Assembly: GCA_031272415.1 (NCBI GenBank)
Contig: JAISTU010000090.1
Span: 1-12,007, forward strand
Length of the DNA: 12,007 bases
Source of the DNA: Bacteroidales bacterium
Lineage (GTDB): Bacteria > Bacteroidota > Bacteroidia > Bacteroidales > WCHB1-69
Direction of reading: 5' to 3'
Part shown: in pieces, positions 6,671-12,007 of the stretch
How positions within the stretch are numbered: the stretch's first letter is position 1
How the letters are laid out: every line of letters starts with the position of its first letter
Made by a program: the position numbers and the translations under genes
Notes under the pieces: model-generated
Seen by the model: only the letters and a program-made list of their open reading frames with translations
The model's database searches: none
Told to the model about the DNA's origin: nothing

Positions 6671-8452
6671 ATGGCAGTAGCATTTAAGACATTACAAGAA
6701 TATCTCTATCAGAACGGCAAACAGTTTGTGGTTCCAAACTATCAGCGTGGCTACAAATGGGCAGTCAAGGAGGACAATATGCGTTCAGAAGTTGAAAAAT
6801 TGATGGATAATTTGATTAACGCTTTCAAGAGCAACATCCCGTCTTATTTTCTTCAAGGAGTAACTGTTTGCGAAGAAGATAATAACATTGTGCTTATTGA
6901 TGGACAGCAACGAACAACGACATTGTATTTATTGCTTTGGTGTATTGGCAAAGAAAAAATTAAGGATATTGACTTACAGTATAAAATACGTCAAAAATCA
7001 GAGGAATTTATCAAGAAACTCAAAGACAATAATTTTGATTATACAGAATTTGATAAAGATAATCTTGTACAGGATATTTTCTATTTCAAAAAAGCCATTG
7101 AGCAAATACAAGAAAAGTTGACAAAAATTGATAATAAAGATGCGTTTTGCAAGTATATCCTTGATAATGTACAGATTCTCTATATCGTCATTGACAAAGA
7201 CAAAGCAACAAAAACTTTTACGATGATGAACGGCAGCAAAGCAACGATGTTGCAGGAAGAATTAATAAAAGCCGAGATGCTGCGTTTGGTTTCGGTGCCG
7301 GATAAGGAAAACAAAGAGGTATCAACATCAGTTGATGAAAATCTGGACGAGTTGAAAGAGATTATTGCCAAAGACTGGGAAACAAACGCTTTGCGAAGCC
7401 GATACGCCCGCGAATGGGACAAATGGTTGTATTGGTGGAATCGTGAAGACGTCAAAGAGTTTTTTAATGCAGAAACTCCAATGGGATTATTGCTTGAATA
7501 CTACTATAAAAGAGACTACTATAAAAGAGCAAAAAACGATAAAAGTGCTTTCAACTTCGATAATTTTAGACCCCTCATAACTGATAAAAAGAAAACCAAA
7601 GATGTCTTCAAAGGACTGCGCGACTTGCAGAAATCATTTGAAGATATTTTCAATACGCCGAAAATATTTAATGCACTTGGGCTTGTCTTGTACGCAGAAG
7701 GCATAAGAAATGCAGAAGACAAAAAATTTGAAACCATCAATTATTTCATTGAAAATAAAAAGGATACAACAATACTTGCCGATTATGCAAAATGGCGGTT
7801 AGTTGGTGCGACACACAGGCAAATCACAAAAGCAAATGACTTGCGCGAAGACGAAGAAACCAAAGAAAACAAAGCCGAAAATGCCTTATATCAATTATCA
7901 CAAAAATTTGTTTACCAGAATGCTTATGAATTTGCGGCAAAACAGTTACTGCGGCTGAATGTCGAGGAAGACAATAAACTCAACAATGGAAAAGGGCGAA
8001 AATTTGATTTCAGCATTTACGCTAATGGAAAATCGCTGGAACATATACACCCAAAATCAAAGGCATATCATTCTGAGACTCAAAAAAATGATAATGGAGA
8101 AGAAATAAAACTGATTTACAAAGACGGGATTGATAATTTTTTGGAAAAGAAACCAGATGGCAAAGGATGGCTTAACCGCGACGATTTGACTGATTGCACG
8201 GAGCATAGCATAGGAAATCTTTTGTTGTTAGACAAGAATGAAAATTCAAAATTTAATAACTCCGACTTTGAAACAAAAAAAGGATATTATTTTGATACAA
8301 GAACTGCGTTTAAGAGTCGAAACCTGTTACATACTATTGCTGTCTTTGCCAATTCAAATTGGGGCAAGGGCGAAATAGAGAATAATCAAAAAGACTTTAT
8401 TGAAAGATTCGAAAAAGATTACGAAATAAAAGAAGGTAACAATGGACAATAG
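6671..8452 (+). CDS. DUF262 + DUF1524 (HNH) protein, GmrSD-like restriction endonuclease
   Basis: A 593-aa protein with the complete two-domain architecture of fused GmrSD-like type IV restriction enzymes. The N-terminal DUF262 (ParB/sulfiredoxin-like NTP-binding fold) shows VVPNYQRGYKW (residues 20-30) and the signature IDGQQRTTTLYLL with Asp77-Gly-Gln-Gln-Arg81. A helical middle region follows. The C-terminal DUF1524 His-Me-finger nuclease shows LEHIHPKS (Glu457, His458, His460, Pro461) and HSIGNLLLLDKNENSKFNN (Asn516), the full His...Asn set expected for an active HNH nuclease. In known relatives (GmrSD, SspE, BrxU) DUF262 binds/hydrolyses NTP and senses modified DNA, and DUF1524 cuts or nicks DNA. 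Its stop overlaps the next gene's start by 11 bp, so the products are probably made together. An exact 15-bp tandem duplication lies at 7500-7529. Substrate specificity cannot be read from sequence. Confidence 0.88.
   Translation: MAVAFKTLQEYLYQNGKQFVVPNYQRGYKWAVKEDNMRSEVEKLMDNLINAFKSNIPSYFLQGVTVCEEDNNIVLIDGQQRTTTLYLLLWCIGKEKIKDIDLQYKIRQKSEEFIKKLKDNNFDYTEFDKDNLVQDIFYFKKAIEQIQEKLTKIDNKDAFCKYILDNVQILYIVIDKDKATKTFTMMNGSKATMLQEELIKAEMLRLVSVPDKENKEVSTSVDENLDELKEIIAKDWETNALRSRYAREWDKWLYWWNREDVKEFFNAETPMGLLLEYYYKRDYYKRAKNDKSAFNFDNFRPLITDKKKTKDVFKGLRDLQKSFEDIFNTPKIFNALGLVLYAEGIRNAEDKKFETINYFIENKKDTTILADYAKWRLVGATHRQITKANDLREDEETKENKAENALYQLSQKFVYQNAYEFAAKQLLRLNVEEDNKLNNGKGRKFDFSIYANGKSLEHIHPKSKAYHSETQKNDNGEEIKLIYKDGIDNFLEKKPDGKGWLNRDDLTDCTEHSIGNLLLLDKNENSKFNNSDFETKKGYYFDTRTAFKSRNLLHTIAVFANSNWGKGEIENNQKDFIERFEKDYEIKEGNNGQ
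7500..7529 (+). repeat. 15-bp exact tandem duplication inside the first DUF262 gene
   Basis: ACTACTATAAAAGAG occurs twice back to back (7500-7514, 7515-7529). It keeps the reading frame and repeats the peptide YYKRD/YYKRA in the helical linker between the DUF262 and HNH domains. An identical pair of copies suggests a recent slippage duplication. Confidence 0.9.
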
Positions 8453-10664
8453 AAATACAACGTTTACAAGCGGTAACGAATATTCGCTTTCCCAAATTTT
8501 TACAGGGAACAATAAGATTGTAATTCCCGACTTACAGCGCGATTATTGCTGGGGCGATAAGGCGTGGGATAAAGACAAGAAAGACCATACCGAATTGGTA
8601 TCCGGTTTTGTGGATAATCTTATTTCATCGTTTGATGAGCCAGACAAAGAGGTAACAATGGGCTTGATATACGGTTACGAGCAGCCCAAACATTATATTC
8701 AACTTTGTGACGGGCAACAGCGATTAACTACATTGTTTTTGTTGCTGGGAATGCTGAACAGAAAAACGGAAAAGGAAAATGAGTTTCAAACATACCTTAT
8801 TTCTGATTATGAACTAAATAATGACGATAAAGAGCCGTATTTACAATATGCTATTCGTGAAAGTACACTCTATTTTTTAAGCGATTTGGTTTGCGAGTTC
8901 TTTTTGAAAAAAGATGTCGATGTTGATAAAATCAAAGAACAGGACTGGTATTTTGCAGAATATGATTTGGATGCCTCCATTCAAAGTATGCTCGCGGCAA
9001 TTAAGACAATTGAATGCAAACTTTCTAATGTTAATGTCAATGATTGTAAACGTTTTGGCAAATTCATTTTAACTAAACTCAAAATGATTTACTACGATAT
9101 GGGCAACCGCACTCGCGGCGAAGAAACTTTTGTGGTTATCAATACTACCGGCGAGCCATTGACGGCAACAGAAAATTTGAAACCCATACTTCTTGGCGAT
9201 TTACAGGGTAAAGATTTGAAAAAATATTCCGAACAGTGGGAAGACCGTGAAGAATGGTTTTGGAAAAATAGAGGAGAAAAGCAAACTGCCGACGATGGAC
9301 ATAAAGAGTTCTTTCGCTGGGTAGAATATCTGACCAAAAGCAAAGAGAGCGAATGGAAAGGATATAAAGATGAAGAGAAAATCAACTTATTAAATGTGAT
9401 TGATAGATACTTTAATATAGTAGAAAGGCTGTTTGATAAGTCAGATAAACTTTGTGGTCTTAATGAGATAAAACTCAATGATAAAAATGAATTTAAGCCT
9501 TTATTTGTTTTTCTGCCAATCGTTCAGTATATTAACAGATTCAAGGATGTTAATGAACGTAACTTGTTACGGATAACAACTTTCTTTTATAATCTCTCAC
9601 GGCATAAAACAATCAGTGCAGATACATTTGAAGACAGTTCAGAAAAAGTGAAAAATCCGGTTACTTTTATAAACAAGTTGCCTGATGAAGATATTCTTTC
9701 AATTCTAAACATCAAAGAAGAAATATCTAAAGAGATTCTTACGTCAGAAGAAGAAAGAAAGTTTGAAATATACAAGGCTGCTGACCATAATAATGCTGAC
9801 CATAATAGAGAAGATATTGAAAACATATTCTGGAAAGCGGAAGCACATCCCATTTGGAAAGGCGAAATTTTGCCGATGATTGAATGGGCAACTCAAGAAG
9901 ATAAATTTAATTTTGACTCCTTCAAAGAATATGATAAAACATTCTGCCAATTGTTTTACGATAATCTTGAATATGATGACCTTGACATTACTCGCCGAGC
10001 ATTATTAACAAGAAACTTAAAAGAATACCCCAAACGTTTCAGAGGATATACCAATTATAGTTTCTGTTGGGAATATTCTGACTGGAAAACAATTATTACG
10101 GAAAACAAAACTGAATTTGGTATTTTTCTCAAAGAATTGATAGACAATAATGGTATTGGCCGCAGAAATCAAATGATTGATAATAATCCGACTGACCGAG
10201 AATATGATGAGTTTGTTAAAATACCCCAATTATTAGGATACTGCCAACAAAAGAATATACAATGGAATGAAAAACGAGGGTGGATTTTGATAAAAAAAGA
10301 GAGAGCAACAACGAAAGCCAACTTAAAATCGTACCGTTTGCATTTAGATTTAAATTCCGAAAAAAATAAGTTTTGGAATAATAAATGGCAAGAAAATTTT
10401 CGGGAACAGGACAAAACTTGTGTGTATTTTGACTTTGAAGAAAAATGTATTGCAATAGATATTATTTATTCAGGGAATGACTTGTATCAGTTGCAATTTT
10501 TCAACAGAGATAATGCATCGGAAGATAATAAAACTTGTTTAAAAACTATCGCTAAAATATTTAACTTGGATTGGAAGGGAGAACGTTTTGTATCGCAACG
10601 AAAAACGAGAGAAGAGATTATTGAACTGCTAAAAAATATAATGTCTGAAGTAGAAAAATTCTAA
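8442..10664 (+). CDS. Second DUF262 protein, no HNH domain, partner of the upstream GmrSD-like protein
   Basis: A 740-aa protein starting at ATG 8442 within the last codons of the previous gene (11-bp overlap), typical of translational coupling. The N-terminal DUF262 domain shows VIPDLQRDYCW (residues 27-37) and LCDGQQRLTTLFLLLGML with Asp90-Gly-Gln-Gln-Arg94, so the NTP-binding motif is intact, though Cys replaces the usual Ile/Val before DGQQR. A second conserved-looking DUF262 element is GNRTRGEETFVVINTTGEPLT near residue 223. The middle holds a WKAEAHPIWKGEI stretch (about 464-476). I found no HxxP...GN DUF1524 signature, so it is probably a recognition or regulatory subunit rather than the nuclease. 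The C-terminal part (about 560-740, with KSYRLHLDL) is not a domain I recognise. A near-perfect 15-bp duplication sits at 9780-9807. Could be a stand-alone NTPase, but the overlap argues for a complex with the first protein. Confidence 0.85.
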   Translation: MDNRNTTFTSGNEYSLSQIFTGNNKIVIPDLQRDYCWGDKAWDKDKKDHTELVSGFVDNLISSFDEPDKEVTMGLIYGYEQPKHYIQLCDGQQRLTTLFLLLGMLNRKTEKENEFQTYLISDYELNNDDKEPYLQYAIRESTLYFLSDLVCEFFLKKDVDVDKIKEQDWYFAEYDLDASIQSMLAAIKTIECKLSNVNVNDCKRFGKFILTKLKMIYYDMGNRTRGEETFVVINTTGEPLTATENLKPILLGDLQGKDLKKYSEQWEDREEWFWKNRGEKQTADDGHKEFFRWVEYLTKSKESEWKGYKDEEKINLLNVIDRYFNIVERLFDKSDKLCGLNEIKLNDKNEFKPLFVFLPIVQYINRFKDVNERNLLRITTFFYNLSRHKTISADTFEDSSEKVKNPVTFINKLPDEDILSILNIKEEISKEILTSEEERKFEIYKAADHNNADHNREDIENIFWKAEAHPIWKGEILPMIEWATQEDKFNFDSFKEYDKTFCQLFYDNLEYDDLDITRRALLTRNLKEYPKRFRGYTNYSFCWEYSDWKTIITENKTEFGIFLKELIDNNGIGRRNQMIDNNPTDREYDEFVKIPQLLGYCQQKNIQWNEKRGWILIKKERATTKANLKSYRLHLDLNSEKNKFWNNKWQENFREQDKTCVYFDFEEKCIAIDIIYSGNDLYQLQFFNRDNASEDNKTCLKTIAKIFNLDWKGERFVSQRKTREEIIELLKNIMSEVEKF
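9780..9807 (+). repeat. 15-bp-period duplication inside the second DUF262 gene
   Basis: GCTGACCATAATA recurs with a period of 15 bases (9780-9792 and 9795-9807), coding for ADHNN/ADHNR in frame. The same unit length and in-frame character as the duplication in the first DUF262 gene. Confidence 0.85.
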
Positions 10665-10672
10665 ACTCCATT

Positions 10673-10773
10673 ATGCGCCTCCTCCACCTTTCCGATACCC
10701 ACCCCGCCACCGCGAATTAACCGCTTTGCCTGCCGCCGACGCCATCATTCATTCGGGCGATATGTGTTATGAA
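10673..10773 (+). pseudogene. Frameshifted 5' remnant of a calcineurin-like metallophosphoesterase
   Basis: An ATG at 10673 opens MRLLHLSDTHPATAN, which carries the first metallophosphoesterase motif Asp-x-His (SDTH), then hits TAA at 10718. In another frame from 10717 the sequence continues LTALPAADAIIHSGDMCYE to 10773, which is the next part of the same family (PxADxxIHSGD, second metal motif GD). A single frameshift near 10703-10717 therefore splits the gene. After CYE the similarity stops and the remaining motifs (GNHD, GH) are absent. The segment is visibly richer in G+C than the DUF262 genes. It starts 8 bp after the DUF262 stop. Non-functional. Confidence 0.75.
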
Positions 10774-10808
10774 CTTTTGTCAATACCGCCATTTTAGACG
10801 AAAACGAT

Positions 10809-10854
10809 TATTAATTGCCAAACTCGCAAAAAAATGCGACTTTGGCAACTAATA
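10809..10854. repeat. Long imperfect hairpin with A6 loop
   Basis: Arms TATTA (10809-10813), TTGCCAAA (10815-10822) and TCGCA (10824-10828) pair in order with TGCGA (10835-10839), TTTGGCAA (10841-10848) and TAATA (10850-10854), leaving two single mismatches and an AAAAAA loop. No T-run follows on either strand, so it is not a standard terminator, although it might still end or stabilise the DUF262 transcript. Could also be a decayed mobile-element end. Confidence 0.65.
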
Positions 10855-10870
10855 AAATTGTCGGAACCTC

Positions 10871-10939
10871 GATTTTGACAAGATTAACAGGATTTTCAAG
10901 ATTGAGATTAAGGTTGAGATTGCGGGTCTCGCCCGCAAT
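10871..10939. repeat. GATTTT/AGATT degenerate repeats leading into a GCGGG REP-like palindrome
   Basis: From 10871 the sequence repeats GATTTTGACAAGATT and GATTTTCAAGATTG at a period of 20 bases, then AGATTAAGGTTGAGATT. At 10919-10939 ATTGCGGG and CCCGCAAT form a perfect 8-bp stem with a 5-base loop. On the minus strand it reads CGTAATTGCGGGCGAGACCC, a string I recall as a common dispersed palindrome in Bacteroidota. The interval 10774-11000 holds no gene that I can support. Confidence 0.6.
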
Positions 10940-10972
10940 TACGGTGGGAAAAAAATCACAGTTCAGACAATA

Positions 10973-10991
10973 AACGACACCTTTTGTCGTT
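10973..10991. promoter_or_regulatory. Operator-like inverted repeat AACGACA-N5-TGTCGTT
   Basis: A perfect 7-bp dyad (10973-10979 and 10985-10991) with a 5-base spacer lies just upstream of the TACCTTTG element and covers its probable -33 (TTTTG, 10982-10986). That position suits a repressor or activator site for the 233-aa gene and the AAA+ gene. The regulator is unknown. Confidence 0.45.
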
Positions 10992-11000
10992 CTCTCGTCG

Positions 11001-11008
11001 TACCTTTG
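11001..11008 (+). promoter_or_regulatory. Promoter of the 233-aa / AAA+ gene pair (-7 TACCTTTG)
   Basis: TACCTTTGCA fits the TAnnTTTG consensus 19 bases upstream of the ATG at 11028. A TTTTG at 10982-10986 is a possible -33 with 14 bases between. The leader would be only about 14 nt. Confidence 0.65.
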
Positions 11009-11027
11009 CAGAAAAATTAAAAAAATT

Positions 11028-11729
11028 ATGACTCGAGAATCAGAAAATAAATTAAGCGCATTTTTGAATAAAACAATAGTCGCGTTGTTGGAAGAGGCAA
11101 GGGCTTTAGAAAATCCTTGTATCCAAGATGTTATCGCCGATTTGAAAAGCAGGAAATCAATTTGCGACTACGTTTTTGAGAAAGAAGAAAAATTAATATG
11201 GTATGATGAAACTCGATTACTTTTTTCAAAAAACGACAGCACGATAGAAGTGCGGTGCGGTGCACTTAACTCAAAAACAAAGAAATGGAAATCAAGCCCT
11301 TTAATTTCTATTGAATTTTCCAACATTTCTTCTTCACGTTATTATATTGAGCGCTATCCTCAATTAGTGTATTTGCTTTTTGAAAAAGCGGCGCAAATTG
11401 AAGTAGAATTTAATAAACTTAAAGCCGAAGTAGAAAAACAGGAAAAAATTGTGCAACTGTCACGAAGCAGCGTCAAAACGTGGTTGAAAACAGTGATGAA
11501 AGACAGTGGTTATCAGTATTATATGACAAACGATGACAATAAAATCACGTTGTCGATTAGAATGAAACACGGCGTTCAATTGGATATTCCTCTTTATTTT
11601 CGCCGTTTTCAGAAACAGATGCCGGATTTGCTCCAAACGATTAAGCAATACGAAAATATGATTGCAAACAGCAAAAATAAAGTATTGATTTCCAATTTGA
11701 AAGCAAACGAGAAATGGCAAACGGTTTAA
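11028..11729 (+). CDS. Protein of unknown function next to a MoxR-like AAA+ ATPase
   Basis: A 233-aa soluble, charged protein with no signal peptide or membrane segment. I do not recognise a family. The N-terminal half (residues 1-115) is mixed alpha/beta with EKLIWYDETRLLFSKND and WKSSPLISIEFSN. Residues about 120-150 (FEKAAQIEVEFNKLKAEVEKQEKIVQL) form a probable amphipathic helix or short coiled coil. The C-terminal region has a compact domain-like stretch (VKTWLKTVMKDSGYQYYM...KITLSIRMKHGVQLDIPLYFRRF). It has its own promoter with an operator-like dyad, and only 25 bp separate it from the AAA+ gene, so the two are probably one operon. It may be an adaptor or substrate-binding partner of that ATPase; this is inference from position only. 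Confidence 0.8.
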   Translation: MTRESENKLSAFLNKTIVALLEEARALENPCIQDVIADLKSRKSICDYVFEKEEKLIWYDETRLLFSKNDSTIEVRCGALNSKTKKWKSSPLISIEFSNISSSRYYIERYPQLVYLLFEKAAQIEVEFNKLKAEVEKQEKIVQLSRSSVKTWLKTVMKDSGYQYYMTNDDNKITLSIRMKHGVQLDIPLYFRRFQKQMPDLLQTIKQYENMIANSKNKVLISNLKANEKWQTV

Positions 11730-11754
11730 TCATCAATTCTTTAAATAATAAATT

Positions 11755-12007
11755 ATGGGAATAAAAATAAACACGGTAGAATTGAAGCAAATTTTACAGA
11801 AAACGCCGTCGCACCACAACATTATGCTTGTCGGCAAACACGGCATCGGCAAGTCGCAAATCATTGAAAATCATTTCAAAAGGCAGGGAAAACGGGTTGC
11901 GACACTATTTCTTGGTCAGATGAGCGACCCGGGCGACATAATCGGGTTGCCGTTTCTTAACGAGAAGACCAACAAGACCGACTTTCGCCCGCCTTACTGG
12001 TTTCCGG
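11755..12007 (+). CDS. MoxR-like AAA+ ATPase, N-terminal part (cut by window end)
   Basis: The ATG at 11755 opens a frame that runs off the window after 84 codons. It shows a Walker A motif GKHGIGKS (residues 27-34, Lys33/Ser34) preceded by HNIMLV, then FLGQMSDPGDIIGLPF and FRPPYWFP. 'Q..DPGDl.GlP....g...f.pP.W' is the MoxR/RavA-type AAA+ signature between Walker A and Walker B. Such ATPases are usually followed by a VWA-domain or DUF2201-type metallopeptidase-like partner and act as remodelling chaperones; that neighbour would be past 12007. Walker B and the sensor motifs are not visible. The reading frame is intact as far as it goes and its G+C is somewhat higher than that of the upstream 233-aa gene. 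Confidence 0.85.
   Translation, partial: MGIKINTVELKQILQKTPSHHNIMLVGKHGIGKSQIIENHFKRQGKRVATLFLGQMSDPGDIIGLPFLNEKTNKTDFRPPYWFP

Noticed and set aside
8442..10664. Hidden HNH or other nuclease motif in the second DUF262 protein
   Set aside because: I looked for His-x-x-Pro followed by Gly-Asn-Leu and for PD-(D/E)XK patterns and found no convincing arrangement.
10809..10854. Hairpin considered as an integron attC site
   Set aside because: It lacks the GTTRRRY/RYYYAAC core sites and no integrase or cassette array is visible.
1..12007. CRISPR array, tRNA or rRNA genes
   Set aside because: No regularly spaced direct repeats of CRISPR type and no recognisable tRNA or rRNA sequence were seen by eye on either strand.

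Overview
The window looks like a chromosomal piece of a Bacteroidota (Bacteroidetes) bacterium, probably of the Bacteroidales type. The DNA is AT-rich. Five genes are preceded by the Bacteroidota -7 promoter element TAnnTTTG (TATCTTTG four times, TACCTTTG once) instead of a sigma70 -10 box, and Shine-Dalgarno sequences are not evident. The housekeeping proteins (a short GyrB without the large proteobacterial insertion, and PPDK) fit that phylum. Genus cannot be read from the window.

Layout. (1) 1-231: the 3' end of an Rpn-type PD-(D/E)XK nuclease/transposase-like gene with a 12-bp tandem repeat. (2) 353-3087, minus strand: gyrB followed 14 bp later by an ExoIII-family AP endonuclease gene, a DNA-topology/repair pair. 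(3) 3088-3419: a divergent intergenic region whose two promoters, AT tracts and 7-bp repeats are arranged as an imperfect mirror around a central hairpin. (4) 3420-6131: ppdK, pyruvate phosphate dikinase, closed by a clear Rho-independent terminator. (5) 6309-6614: a small chimeric ORF whose C-terminal part is the tail of a DnaQ-like 3'-5' exonuclease. (6) 6671-10664: two overlapping DUF262 genes, the first with a C-terminal DUF1524 HNH nuclease, the second without it. This is a probable GmrSD-like, modification-dependent anti-phage restriction operon with its own promoter. (7) 10673-10773: the frameshifted start of a calcineurin-like metallophosphoesterase, followed by repeats and hairpins. 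(8) 11028-12007: a 233-aa protein of unknown function followed by a MoxR-like AAA+ ATPase cut by the window edge, with an operator-like inverted repeat upstream.

How it fits together. The left half is core metabolism and DNA maintenance. The right half is accessory: a defence-type operon lies between a tail-only exonuclease remnant and a head-only metallophosphoesterase remnant, which suggests a cassette dropped into or between two older genes. The best candidate for an interesting system is the DUF262/DUF1524 + DUF262 gene pair. The 233-aa + AAA+ pair may be a second accessory module, but its main partner probably lies beyond the window. Several intergenic palindromes and heptad repeats look like dispersed REP-type elements; one of them even supplies the stop codon of the AP endonuclease gene.
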